NCBI RefSeq assembly: GCF_003581615.1
Contig: NZ_QXFH01000070.1
Coordinates: 496,001 to 560,000, forward strand
DNA length: 64,000 nt
Origin: Flagellimonas lutimaris
GTDB lineage: Bacteria; Bacteroidota; Bacteroidia; Flavobacteriales; Flavobacteriaceae
Direction: 5' to 3'
In this document: positions 1 to 8,330 of the stretch, in pieces
Position numbering within the stretch: position 1 is the first letter of the stretch
Layout: each line of letters opens with the position of its first letter
The notes under the pieces: model-generated
The model's database searches: none
The model's input: only the letters and a program-made list of their open reading frames with translations
What the model was told of the DNA's origin: nothing
Program-made: the position numbers and the translations under genes

Positions 1-469
1 GCTCGATATTATGTTGATGCTTCATGTTAGTAGAAATCCTTTTGTTTTTGTTGGAAAAAAGGAATTGGTGAACATTCCCATTTTTGGATTTTTCTACAAA
101 AGAGTTTGTATAATGGTAGATCGTGATAGCGTTCGAAGCAGAACAGGGGTTTATCGTAGAGCCCAGAGGAGATTGGACCAAGGGTTGAGCATTTGTATCT
201 TTCCAGAAGGAGGGGTTCCCGAAGAGGACATTGTTTTGGACAAGTTTAAGGATGGGGCCTTTAAAATGGCCATTGCACATAAGATTCCAGTTGTGCCCAT
301 GACCTTTTACGATAATAAAAAAAGATTCTCATTCACGTTTTATAGTGGTGGACCAGGACGAATTAGAGTAAAAGTCCACCAATTTTTTGAAACAGGTATT
401 TTAAGTGCAGAAGATACTTCGACTTTGAGAGAGGAGGTAAGAGATGTGATTCTTAAGGATTTGGAATGA
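1..469 (+). CDS. 1-acyl-sn-glycerol-3-phosphate acyltransferase-like protein (PlsC family), 5' partial
   Basis: This is the C-terminal part of a PlsC-type acyltransferase, which transfers an acyl chain to lysophosphatidic acid at the inner membrane. The frame is open from base 2. It begins L-D-I-M-L, which fits the Asp end of the HX4D catalytic motif whose His lies upstream of the window. The FPEGG block (the family's FPEGTR position) lies about 64 residues after the first visible Met and is followed by FKDGAF. The ORF stops at 469. It converges on the decayed kinase that ends at 493. The exact acyl acceptor cannot be told from this fragment. Confidence 0.85.
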   Translation, partial: LDIMLMLHVSRNPFVFVGKKELVNIPIFGFFYKRVCIMVDRDSVRSRTGVYRRAQRRLDQGLSICIFPEGGVPEEDIVLDKFKDGAFKMAIAHKIPVVPMTFYDNKKRFSFTFYSGGPGRIRVKVHQFFETGILSAEDTSTLREEVRDVILKDLE

Positions 470-492
470 CGGTGTATAAAAGCGTTCTTTTT

Positions 493-1580
493 CTATGTAA
501 GATAGGGAAGCTGTAAGACTATGTTCTTTTTATGTATTCCATTCTTGAAAGAACTGGAAGTTTCATGCGATATATTATAACCTTTAACAGTATTGAGAAG
601 TTCAACTTGCTCTTTCCATCCCATAATATTTTCCCTGTACCAATGATTTTCCAGAGTTTTGGACTCTAAACCTTTACACTGATACTGCACTTCTATTTTT
701 ATAATATTTTTTAAGGCTTTTATACCGATGTTGAAGTGTTGGTCGATGACACTGTTTATGATTGATTGCTCAACAATGTTTTCAAAAAGCATAAGTATTA
801 CAAATGATGGTATAACAGCTTCTTTGAGCTCATTGTTTTCCTTTTCAATGGATATGGAACAGTCAAAAGAATCATCATACCTCAACTTTTGAAGCTTTAG
901 ATACCAATGCAACATATCAATCTCGTTATAAAGTGAAGCTGAGTCCTTTCCGAGCTGTTTCAAATAAAAGCGAACAAGCTTACTAAATGTGGAAAAATAA
1001 TCCAGAGCGAATTTTGTGTTCTGTGTTGTATTGAAATATTGGATGGCGTTCAAGGCATTAAAAACAAAATGAGGGTTAAGCTGGGAATTGAGGGCCTAAA
1101 GTTTTAACTCCAACATTTCCTCTCTTACCTGTATGAGCTTACTTTGCTTTTCCATAAGCTCTTTGTTTGCTCTAACACTTTGAATTTTTATAGCGCAAAC
1201 CGAAGCTATTGCCGAGAGCATCTTTAGATGTCGCTTGGAAAAAAAGTTTTTTGAAGGGTGCTCACAATCAATTACACCATATAGAATGTCCTCGTGCACA
1301 ATGGGGACACAAATTTCCGAAAGTCTAGAGTCATCATCAACAATATAGCGAGGATCTTGTGAGGTGTCTGGAATTAATTCTGGTTTTCCGGTTTTTGCTA
1401 CATTTCAGGTAATTCCTTGACCAACGGTTATTTCCACCGGATTGTAGATTGTTTGGTCTTTTTGGGGCATAAGCAGTTTTTTGCGACATCCCATAAAATA
1501 TCTTCTTCATTTTCCTTGCCCATGAGCGATTTGGAAAAGTAGATGAGGATGTCCTCAAACTTTTCATGATATCGATATGT
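493..1580 (-). pseudogene. Decayed GAF-domain / LytS-type histidine kinase
   Basis: Read on the minus strand, three pieces form one broken sensor kinase. The N-terminal piece (about 1568 down to 1470) reads HEKFEDILIYFSKSLMGK and then DILWDVAKNC, a GAF-domain start. Around 1455-1475 the frame shifts and roughly 30 expected GAF residues are absent. The middle piece (TVGQGIT, then NVAKTGKPELIPDTS, then SEICVPIV) is broken by TGA at 1405-1407, where a Gly codon GGA is expected. A TAG at 1096-1098 then separates the coil ending LELKL from ALNSQLNPHFVFNALN, the His-kinase phosphoacceptor box. The C-terminal ATP-binding part is in the same frame as the middle piece. No upstream sensor domain is present. 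Three separate lesions make function very unlikely. Confidence 0.88.
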
Positions 1581-1631
1581 TGGGTAGCGTTAAAGGCTTG
1601 AAAGTAAGAAAAATATACAAATGTTTGGACA

Positions 1632-1663
1632 TAAAAAAAGCGCTCCGTTATTATGGAGCGCTT
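1632..1663 (-). terminator. Rho-independent terminator of the sigma/barrel operon
   Basis: The 9-bp stem AAGCGCTCC/GGAGCGCTT has an 8-base loop and is followed on the minus strand by a run of T. It lies about 50 bases past the stop of the barrel gene. Confidence 0.85.
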
Positions 1664-1709
1664 AACTGATCGCTTAAAGGAGCAATCTTCCTAACCAACT
1701 TCTTTTATG

Positions 1710-3164
1710 CTAGAACCTAAAGCTAAAGCCGCTATAAACCCCAATCGAATAGGGTTGAAAATTACCAGATACCTTGGAGAAGGTATTCAATTGATACTTT
1801 AATACAGGTTCCACATTGATTCTGATTTTTGGCGAAAAATGATAATTAAGTCCCATGCCTACATTGGCACTAAAGTTCAAGGAGTTTATATTATTGGCCT
1901 CACCTATTTCCGTAACTAGATTATTGGACTCCAGCAATACCGAATTATCAACCAGAAATAGCGAACTTAGACCCCCAATTAGAGCAACACCAAATTTTTT
2001 GTCCAAAACGGCATAATTTATTTCTAAAGGAACCTCAATATAACCTAGTTGTTGGACCATTTTACCGTTCAAAGAGGGTGCCTCGTTAAAAGCGATTTCT
2101 TTAGAACTGATTGCAGGTGATTTTATGGCGTTATCTTTACTTTGAACTATTATGGATTCAGAGTTTTGACTGTAATCAATATTGGCTATTCTATTATTGG
2201 AGGCAGCGCGTAAAGTTGAAGAGAAAACCACATCATTGGTACTGTATCCATAATTTACCCTATGTACCCCAGACCGTATTCTTAATTTTTTGCCCACTTC
2301 ATAGGCAACTGTTAGGCCATAACTTAAATTGAGGTTTCCTGATTTTGAGTTGGAGGAAAAGTCTGGGCCAATTGGAGAACCATCCCCAGAAGCATCAAAG
2401 TAGACAGGTGCTAAAGAAGGCCCAACTGACCATTTGCCCGCCTTGTTTTCCGAGACCACTTCCTCTAAAAGCTCTTGTTCTTCAATTGCATCGTAAATGG
2501 ATTGTTTTTCAACTTCGTCTTTCGATTCTTCATTACTTGCAATTTTTTTGGTGTTCTTGGTGGCTTCGGTAATGATTCCATCTTTTATCAACTTGTTGGT
2601 GTCATTATTGGTGGTTATTGTTTTATTATCAATTAAGGAACCACCTACTTCTGCAGGAAAAGTTTTTGATTGGGTAGAGCTTTTGTTTTTTTCAACCAAA
2701 CCACCCATTTTTGAAGCGTAGGCAACCTTTTCGGTGATTTCTTTAGTATTTTTTTCATCCGAACTGTTGCTTGTAACTTGGTAATTATTTTGCTCTAAAC
2801 TTTCACCATCGGAAATGTTTGCTAAACTTTCTTGCTTTTCTGAAGCAGTCGAGGAGCGAATAAAATCACTGTTATTCTTTTCTATTGAATTATTCGGTTC
2901 ATCGGGTAAACCAATCTTTTCCGTATCGGAAATAATATGTTCTTCTTTTGGTTCTTCAGCAAAAGGATTGATGAGCATTAGCAATACTGCCAATGCAGCG
3001 GCAATGCCTCCCAAGCTCCACCAAATTGGAATTCCCTGTTTCTTTCGTTTTTTGTTGTTCAATGAAGTTTCAATGGAAGCCCAGACTTTTTGATCTGGAA
3101 CTTCTTGAAAGTCTCGAAAGTTTTCTTTGAACAATTGCTCTAAATTCTTTTTCCCCATTGTCAT
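1710..3164 (-). CDS. Dual-membrane-spanning anti-sigma-like protein with outer-membrane beta-barrel
   Basis: This 484-residue protein probably senses the outer membrane and restrains the sigma factor encoded just upstream. Residues 1-45 are a charged cytoplasmic segment of the type seen in Bacteroidota anti-sigma proteins (LEQLFKENF, VPDQKVWASIE). Residues about 46-66 are one hydrophobic helix. Residues 67-242 are a long Ser/Asn/Lys/Glu-rich linker. Residues 243-484 alternate as strands of a PorT-like OMP_b-brl barrel and end in FSFRF, a typical terminal aromatic signal. There is no cleavable signal peptide. The linker is long enough to cross the periplasm, so one chain could span both membranes. 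The architecture matches the Dma anti-sigma family reported in Bacteroides thetaiotaomicron, which pairs with Das sigma factors. The start is ATG at 3164, five bases after the sigma stop; an ATG two codons later is also possible. Confidence 0.8.
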   Translation of the reverse strand: MTMGKKNLEQLFKENFRDFQEVPDQKVWASIETSLNNKKRKKQGIPIWWSLGGIAAALAVLLMLINPFAEEPKEEHIISDTEKIGLPDEPNNSIEKNNSDFIRSSTASEKQESLANISDGESLEQNNYQVTSNSSDEKNTKEITEKVAYASKMGGLVEKNKSSTQSKTFPAEVGGSLIDNKTITTNNDTNKLIKDGIITEATKNTKKIASNEESKDEVEKQSIYDAIEEQELLEEVVSENKAGKWSVGPSLAPVYFDASGDGSPIGPDFSSNSKSGNLNLSYGLTVAYEVGKKLRIRSGVHRVNYGYSTNDVVFSSTLRAASNNRIANIDYSQNSESIIVQSKDNAIKSPAISSKEIAFNEAPSLNGKMVQQLGYIEVPLEINYAVLDKKFGVALIGGLSSLFLVDNSVLLESNNLVTEIGEANNINSLNFSANVGMGLNYHFSPKIRINVEPVLKYQLNTFSKVSGNFQPYSIGVYSGFSFRF

Positions 3165-3169
3165 TCTTT

Positions 3170-3700
3170 TTAAGCAATGTTTATTTTGGCTTTTTCTATT
3201 TTATCTCTCAAAATAACCTTGGCACGTGCCAAGTTAGATTTTGATGTTCCAGTGGATGTCCCCAACATCTCACTGATTTCTTTGTGGCTATAACCGTCCA
3301 GTACATAGAGGTTAAATGTTAACCTGTATTTGTTTGGAAGTTCTTGAATGTACCCCAATAATGTAGACAGGCTTATATCCGTGTCCTCTGTATCTACTTC
3401 TACCTCATCTTCGGTGTTTTCCGATACCACATTGAGGTATTGGTCTTTTCTATATTTCTGAAGTGCAGTATTTACCGTTATTCTTTTGATCCAACCTTCA
3501 AAAGATCCTTTAAAATTAAACTGATCAACTTTGTCGAATATGGTCACAAAACTATCGTGCAGATTGTCTTCTGCCTCCGTTTTATTCCGAGAATACTTAA
3601 GGCATATACCGAAAAGAATACCGGAATATCTCCGGTATAGCTCAGCTTGCGCCTGTCGGTTTCCCTTTTTACAGTTATGTATCAGTTCATCAAGATCCAA
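3170..3700 (-). CDS. ECF-type RNA polymerase sigma factor
   Basis: This 176-residue sigma-70 family protein has only regions 2 and 4. Region 2 (about residues 20-90) contains AEDNLHDSFVTIF and FEGWIKRITVNTAL. An acidic linker (about 93-108) follows. Region 4 (about 115-165) contains LPNKYRLTFNLYVLDGYSHK and an HTH ending NLARAKVILRDK. It would direct polymerase to a dedicated promoter set under control of the membrane protein encoded five bases downstream. The only usable start in frame is TTG at 3700, since a stop (3725-3727) lies eight codons upstream with no ATG between. The lipoprotein gene upstream ends 28 bases before this start, so the three are probably cotranscribed. Confidence 0.92.
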   Translation of the reverse strand: MDLDELIHNCKKGNRQAQAELYRRYSGILFGICLKYSRNKTEAEDNLHDSFVTIFDKVDQFNFKGSFEGWIKRITVNTALQKYRKDQYLNVVSENTEDEVEVDTEDTDISLSTLLGYIQELPNKYRLTFNLYVLDGYSHKEISEMLGTSTGTSKSNLARAKVILRDKIEKAKINIA

Positions 3701-3728
3701 ATGTTGGTCAATTCTGGATAGTTGCTAT

Positions 3729-4172
3729 CTAATTTGTGGGTGCCCCCTCCTCGGCTATCGGAACTGAATATTCCAGATAAGTGGCATTCCCTTGGTCGTC
3801 ATCACCTGCATAAAACCTAAAGACATAGTCTTTCGTGTAAATTACATTAAATTTGAGTATGGCCACCACTTCTTCCACAGCTTCAGTACAAGCTCGGTCT
3901 TCGTCGGTTAGGACAGAACCCACCACGACTACATCACGACCGGTCTCGGCGGTTTGCACAACGTCAAAACCTTCGAAAAAGGTACAACCATTAGGTCTTT
4001 GGTAGGTTACTTCAATATCGTAAGTTTTTCCGAATTCAAATGATTCGGGTACATCGGCCTCAATTGTATTTAAAGCAGTAAAGTAAAAATTTGGGGAATC
4101 ATCGTCCACTTCACAAGAAACGAACCATGAGCATGCCACAATTAGCATAAAGGGCATTAGCACTTTTTTCAT
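3729..4172 (-). CDS. Small lipoprotein of unknown function
   Basis: This 147-residue protein has a lipoprotein signal (hydrophobic segment after MKKVLMPF, then the lipobox FVSC), so it should be lipidated and exported. The mature part is acidic and contains two further Cys (GCTFFEG, DRACTEA) that could form a disulfide. I recognise no family. It is the first gene of the probable operon with the ECF sigma factor and the dual-membrane anti-sigma-like barrel protein, which suggests, without proof, a role as a partner or target of that signalling unit. Confidence 0.75.
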   Translation of the reverse strand: MKKVLMPFMLIVACSWFVSCEVDDDSPNFYFTALNTIEADVPESFEFGKTYDIEVTYQRPNGCTFFEGFDVVQTAETGRDVVVVGSVLTDEDRACTEAVEEVVAILKFNVIYTKDYVFRFYAGDDDQGNATYLEYSVPIAEEGAPTN

Positions 4173-4271
4173 AATAAAAATCCTTTTATTCCTTAGATGT
4201 GCAGTACAAACAAGGGTTGCGTAGGATTTTCACAACCAAAAGTTAATCTCCCAAAAAAATCGTTGAAAAGA

Positions 4272-5279
4272 TTATTCGCTTACCGCTGCAATGGCTTCTC
4301 TTATTTTACCCTCCAATTCGTCGGATAATTCTGGATTGTCCATTAGAAGTGATTTTACCGCATCTCTTCCTTGTCCCAATTTGGTGTCTCCATAACTGAA
4401 CCAAGATCCACTTTTCTTAACAATTTCATAAGCAACTCCCAAATCGAGTATTTCTCCGATTTTGGATATTCCCTCTCCATACATAATATCGAACTCTGCA
4501 GTTCTAAATGGTGGAGCGACCTTGTTCTTCACAACTTTTACACGGGTTTTGTTACCTTGAACATCTCCGTCTGTATTTTTGATCTGGGTAGACCTTCTAA
4601 TATCCAATCGTACGGATGCGTAAAATTTTAGGGCATTACCACCGGTGGTGGTTTCCGGATTCCCGAACATCACACCGATTTTTTCCCGTAATTGGTTAAT
4701 GAAGATTACGGTACATTTGGTTTTGCTTATAGTGGAGGTCAGCTTTCTTAATGCTTGGGACATCAAACGGGCATGTAATCCCATTTTGGAGTCTCCCATT
4801 TCACCTTCAATCTCGCTTTTTGGAGTTAGTGCCGCTACGGAATCCACAATTACAATGTCAATAGCGCCGGAACGTATCAAGTTTTCTGTAATTTCCAAAG
4901 CTTGTTCCCCATGGTCGGGCTGGGAGATAATTAAGTTATCGATATCAACACCCAACTTTTTGGCATAAAAACGGTCAAAAGCATGTTCTGCATCAATAAA
5001 AGCAGCTATCCCACCGGCTTTTTGAGCTTCCGCAATGGCATGTAAGGTCAAAGTGGTTTTACCAGAAGATTCTGGACCGTAGATTTCAACCACCCTTCCT
5101 CTGGGGTAACCTCCAACGCCCAGGGCAATATCCAACCCCAGTGAGCCAGAAGGAATTACCTCAACATCTTCAACAACACTGTCCCCCATTTTCATGACAG
5201 CACCTTTTCCGTAGGTTTTGTCCAATTTATCTAGTGTAAGTTTAAGGGCTTTTAATTTTGCTTCTTTCTCTTTGCTCAT
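4272..5279 (-). CDS. recA: Recombinase RecA
   Basis: This 335-residue RecA binds single-stranded DNA with ATP, catalyses strand exchange and triggers LexA-type self-cleavage. The Walker A box GPESSGKT is at residues 68-75. The Walker B region ([12 protein letters not shown]), the loop L2 start ([19 protein letters not shown]) and the [10 protein letters not shown] block are intact. Length is normal for the family. A Bacteroidota-type promoter lies just upstream at 5301-5332. No terminator is evident between its stop and the lipoprotein gene 99 bases on. Confidence 0.98.
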   Translation of the reverse strand: MSKEKEAKLKALKLTLDKLDKTYGKGAVMKMGDSVVEDVEVIPSGSLGLDIALGVGGYPRGRVVEIYGPESSGKTTLTLHAIAEAQKAGGIAAFIDAEHAFDRFYAKKLGVDIDNLIISQPDHGEQALEITENLIRSGAIDIVIVDSVAALTPKSEIEGEMGDSKMGLHARLMSQALRKLTSTISKTKCTVIFINQLREKIGVMFGNPETTTGGNALKFYASVRLDIRRSTQIKNTDGDVQGNKTRVKVVKNKVAPPFRTAEFDIMYGEGISKIGEILDLGVAYEIVKKSGSWFSYGDTKLGQGRDAVKSLLMDNPELSDELEGKIREAIAAVSE

Positions 5280-5300
5280 GGTAAAAAACGATTAGGAAGG

Positions 5301-5332
5301 CTAAAATACCATTTCTTTCAACATGCCACAAA
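5301..5332 (-). promoter_or_regulatory. Predicted recA promoter
   Basis: On the minus strand TTTG, a 20-base spacer and TATTTTAG lie 22-53 bases before the recA ATG. This is close to the Bacteroidota consensus TTTG/TAnnTTTG. Confidence 0.6.
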
Positions 5333-5433
5333 GGCCACGCAACCTTTTTAATAACATTACATCTTAAGCATACTAACTCATCTTTATAGAGCTTAACATA
5401 GCTCACAATTGCTAGAAAGAAGAAAATTCAGCT

Positions 5434-5499
5434 ATGAAAAAGAGAAAGTGGATTAAAGGGGCCGATCTTATGGCCCTTTTGATTTACTCTCCCTTCTAA
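5434..5499 (+). CDS. Possible 21-codon small ORF upstream of trhO
   Basis: ATG at 5434 opens a 21-residue frame, beginning MKKRKWIKG and ending LLIYSPF, to TAA at 5499. The peptide is basic and then hydrophobic. A hairpin with stem AAAGGG-GCC/GGCCCTTT (5455-5479) lies inside it, and the likely trhO promoter overlaps its 3' half. It may be a chance ORF; I recognise no homologue. Confidence 0.25.
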   Translation: MKKRKWIKGADLMALLIYSPF

Positions 5500-5511
5500 T
5501 TCCTATCTTTG
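5478..5511 (+). promoter_or_regulatory. Predicted trhO promoter
   Basis: TTTG at 5478-5481 and TATCTTTG at 5504-5511 are separated by 22 bases, about 45 bases before the trhO ATG. Confidence 0.55.
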
Positions 5512-5555
5512 CGGCAAATTTCAAAGAACCATTCTTTAACTTAATCAAGTATAGC

Positions 5556-6587
5556 ATGCAACTGTACAACACATTAAGTGCAAAAGAAAGGGAAGCTCTT
5601 ATTGAGGAAGCTGGAAAAGAACGGCTTACCATCTCTTTCTACAAATATGCACATATAGGCAATCCTCAAATTTTGAGGAACCATTTTTTCTTGGCTTGGA
5701 ACGATATGGAAGTTCTCGGTCGAATTTACGTAGCTCATGAAGGGATAAATGCTCAACTTTCGGTTCCCGCAGAAAACTTTAACGTTTTTAAGGAGCATTT
5801 GGATAGTATATCATTTTTGGAAAATGTAAGATTGAATATCGCGATTGAGCATGATGATAAATCATTTTTGAAATTAAAAGTGAAGGTTCGTAAAAAGATT
5901 GTGGCCGACGGGTTGAATGACGCCACTTTTGATGTCACAAACAAAGGAATCCATGTAGGTGCGGAACAGTTCAATGAACTTATTGAAGACCCAGATACCG
6001 TTTTAGTGGATATGAGAAACCATTACGAAAGCGAGATAGGCCATTTTAAGAATGCCGTAACACCCGATGTGGATACTTTTCGTGATTCTTTGGACATTAT
6101 TGAGCAGGATTTGGCCGAGCACAAAGAGGACAAAAAATTAGTGATGTACTGCACAGGTGGTATTCGTTGCGAAAAAGCCAGTGCCTATTACAAGCACAAA
6201 GGCTTCAAAAATGTGTTTCAGTTGGAAGGAGGAATCATAGAATACACCCGCCAAGTGAACGATAAAAAATTGGAAAATAAATTTATGGGCAAAAACTTTG
6301 TTTTTGACCACAGGAGAGGGGAGCGTATTTCCGATGAGGTGATTGCACATTGCCATCAATGTGGCAAACCTTGCGACACCCATGTCAACTGCGCCAACGA
6401 AGCCTGTCATTTGCTTTTCATCCAATGCGAGGAATGTGCCGAAAAAATGAATAATTGCTGCTCTGTGGATTGCATGGAGGTACACGCATTGCCGTATGAG
6501 GAACAAAAACGTTTGCGAAAAGGTAAGAGAGCCAGCAACAAAATATTCAAAAAAGGGCGTTCACCTGTGTTGAAATACAAAAATTAG
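5556..6587 (+). CDS. trhO: tRNA uridine(34) hydroxylase, rhodanese family
   Basis: This 343-residue TrhO (YceA) homologue hydroxylates U34 of some tRNAs to give 5-hydroxyuridine, the first step of the wobble modifications ho5U/cmo5U. The N-terminal acylphosphatase-like domain covers roughly residues 1-120 (FFLAWNDMEVLGRIYVAHEG). The rhodanese domain follows, with the active-site loop CTGGIRCEKA near residue 199. A Cys-rich tail (CHQCGKPCDTH, CANEACH, CEECAEKMNNCC) is typical of the family and probably binds zinc. It is a single gene with its own promoter and is complete. Confidence 0.93.
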   Translation: MQLYNTLSAKEREALIEEAGKERLTISFYKYAHIGNPQILRNHFFLAWNDMEVLGRIYVAHEGINAQLSVPAENFNVFKEHLDSISFLENVRLNIAIEHDDKSFLKLKVKVRKKIVADGLNDATFDVTNKGIHVGAEQFNELIEDPDTVLVDMRNHYESEIGHFKNAVTPDVDTFRDSLDIIEQDLAEHKEDKKLVMYCTGGIRCEKASAYYKHKGFKNVFQLEGGIIEYTRQVNDKKLENKFMGKNFVFDHRRGERISDEVIAHCHQCGKPCDTHVNCANEACHLLFIQCEECAEKMNNCCSVDCMEVHALPYEEQKRLRKGKRASNKIFKKGRSPVLKYKN

Positions 6588-6688
6588 CATTTCACTGCTG
6601 CAACAAATTGTAGTATATTTACACTAGTAATTTTTATGAACCCTTTTTAAGGAAGTGCTTTAAACTTCCTTAAATCAAGATATTAAAT

Positions 6689-7849
6689 ATGGCGTGTAGC
6701 AGTTGTTCAACCGGCAAGGATGGACAACCGCGTGGTTGCAAGAACAATGGAACTTGTGGCACTGATGGTTGTAATAAGCTAACGGTCTTTGACTGGCTTT
6801 CCAATATGTCGTTGCCCAACGGTCAAAAACCTTTTGATTGCGTTGAGGTACGTTTCAAGAATAGTAGAAAGGAGTTTTTCAAGAATACGGAGAATCTCAC
6901 ATTGTCCATTGGGGATGTAGTGGCCACTCAGGCCAAGTCTGGACATGATGTAGGGGTAGTAACCTTGACCGGTGAACTTGTTCGGATCCAAATGAAACGC
7001 AAAAAAGTGTCTCCCGATGATAAAACCATTCCCAAAATCTACAGAAAAGCTTCCCAAAGGGATATTGACATTTGGCAAAAATGCAGGGATAGGGAAGAAG
7101 AGATAAAGAAGCGCTCCAGAGAAATAGCCATCTCCCTTAAACTTCAAATGAAGTTGAGCGATGTGGAATTTCAAGGAGACGGTTCCAAAGCTACATTTTA
7201 CTACACAGCAGAAGACCGAGTGGACTTTAGACAGTTGATCAAGGATATGGCCAAGGCCTTTGGGATTCGGATTGAGATGCGTCAAATTGGGTACAGACAA
7301 GAAGCCCAGCGTTTGGGAGGAATAGGTTCCTGCGGACGTGAACTTTGTTGCTCTACGTGGCTAACCGATTTTAGATCGGTCAGTACCGCATCTGCCCGCT
7401 ACCAGCAATTGGCCTTGAACCCTCAAAAATTGGCAGGTCAATGTGGAAAACTAAAATGTTGCCTCAACTATGAGCTTGATATGTACTTGGAAGCGCTCAA
7501 GAACTTCCCACCCTCCGATTGTAAGCTTAAGACCCAAAAAGGGATAGCATTTTGCCAAAAAGCGGATATTTTTAAGGAAACCCTTTGGTTCTCCTACAAA
7601 GATGAACCTGCGACTTGGCACACCTTGTCCAAAGATCAAGTGTTGGAAATATTGGAGCGGAACAAGAAAAATGAAAAAGTTGCCAGTTTAGAAGAATATG
7701 CCGCGGACAATGTAGAGGAAGAAAAAACAACCTTCGAAAATGTAGTCGGCCAAGACAGCCTTACCCGCTTTGATAGACCTAAGAATAAAAAGCGAAGAAA
7801 GAAAAAACGCAGAAAGCCAAAATCTAAAGCATCCTCCAATGCGAAATAA
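6689..7849 (+). CDS. ricT: PSP1-domain protein, RicT-like
   Basis: This 386-residue PSP1 (YaaT/RicT) family protein is, in Bacillus, part of an iron-sulfur complex that affects RNA processing and development. The N-terminus is Cys-rich (MACSSCSTG, GCKNNGTCGTDGC), and the core carries the conserved pairs GSCGRELCCSTW and GQCGKLKCCLNYE. The C-terminus (about residues 365-386) is a Lys/Arg-rich tail (KKRRKKKRRKPKSK) that could contact RNA. Its stop overlaps the gldH start by 11 bases, which points to translational coupling. The role in Bacteroidota is not known. Confidence 0.88.
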   Translation: MACSSCSTGKDGQPRGCKNNGTCGTDGCNKLTVFDWLSNMSLPNGQKPFDCVEVRFKNSRKEFFKNTENLTLSIGDVVATQAKSGHDVGVVTLTGELVRIQMKRKKVSPDDKTIPKIYRKASQRDIDIWQKCRDREEEIKKRSREIAISLKLQMKLSDVEFQGDGSKATFYYTAEDRVDFRQLIKDMAKAFGIRIEMRQIGYRQEAQRLGGIGSCGRELCCSTWLTDFRSVSTASARYQQLALNPQKLAGQCGKLKCCLNYELDMYLEALKNFPPSDCKLKTQKGIAFCQKADIFKETLWFSYKDEPATWHTLSKDQVLEILERNKKNEKVASLEEYAADNVEEEKTTFENVVGQDSLTRFDRPKNKKRRKKKRRKPKSKASSNAK

Positions 7850-8330
7850 ATTTTTGTTTCTTTTTATCGCAGTTCTTGCATTATCGTCATGCAATGAGTT
7901 GTTGGTTTATTCCGATTATAAACCCATCAAAGAAGGGAAATGGCAGATGAGCCAAGGGGTGGATTTTCAATTTTCCGAATTGGATTCTACGGAAACCTAC
8001 AACATGTTCATCAACATCAGAAACGATGACACTTTTGCCTTTAGCAATTTATTTTTGATTACTGAGTTAGAATATCCGAGCGGCAATACCGTTAAGGATA
8101 CGTTGGAATATAGAATGGCCGAACCCACTGGGGAATGGCTCGGAAAAGGAATGGGTAGTGTCAAGGAAAACAAACTTTGGTACAAGGAAAACATCGATTT
8201 TCCTAATTCTGGCGTATATAAAGTGAACATTTCCCATGCCATGCGCAAAAATGGCGATGTGGAAGGCCTTCATATTTTAGAAGGAGTAACAGATGTTGGT
8301 TTGGAAATAGAAAAAGCACCCAAATTATAA
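7839..8330 (+). CDS. gldH: Gliding motility lipoprotein GldH
   Basis: This 163-residue lipoprotein is needed for gliding in Flavobacterium. The signal peptide ends in the lipobox ALSSC, about 18 residues after the Met. Conserved blocks seen are FNIRND-like FINIRNDDTFAFSNLFL, DTLEYRMAEPTGEWLG and GVTDVGLEIE. I chose ATG at 7839, which begins MRNKFLFLF and gives a proper signal; an upstream in-frame start would put a charged extension before it. The gene overlaps ricT by 11 bases and the PBP gene by one base (TAATG). Confidence 0.92.
   Translation: MRNKFLFLFIAVLALSSCNELLVYSDYKPIKEGKWQMSQGVDFQFSELDSTETYNMFINIRNDDTFAFSNLFLITELEYPSGNTVKDTLEYRMAEPTGEWLGKGMGSVKENKLWYKENIDFPNSGVYKVNISHAMRKNGDVEGLHILEGVTDVGLEIEKAPKL

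Noticed and set aside
1337..1567. 76-codon ORF on the minus strand
   Set aside because: It runs out of frame through the decayed GAF domain; its own sequence has no domain character.
2111..3093. Several plus-strand ORFs opposite the sigma/barrel genes
   Set aside because: They are antisense shadows of the barrel gene without protein-like features.
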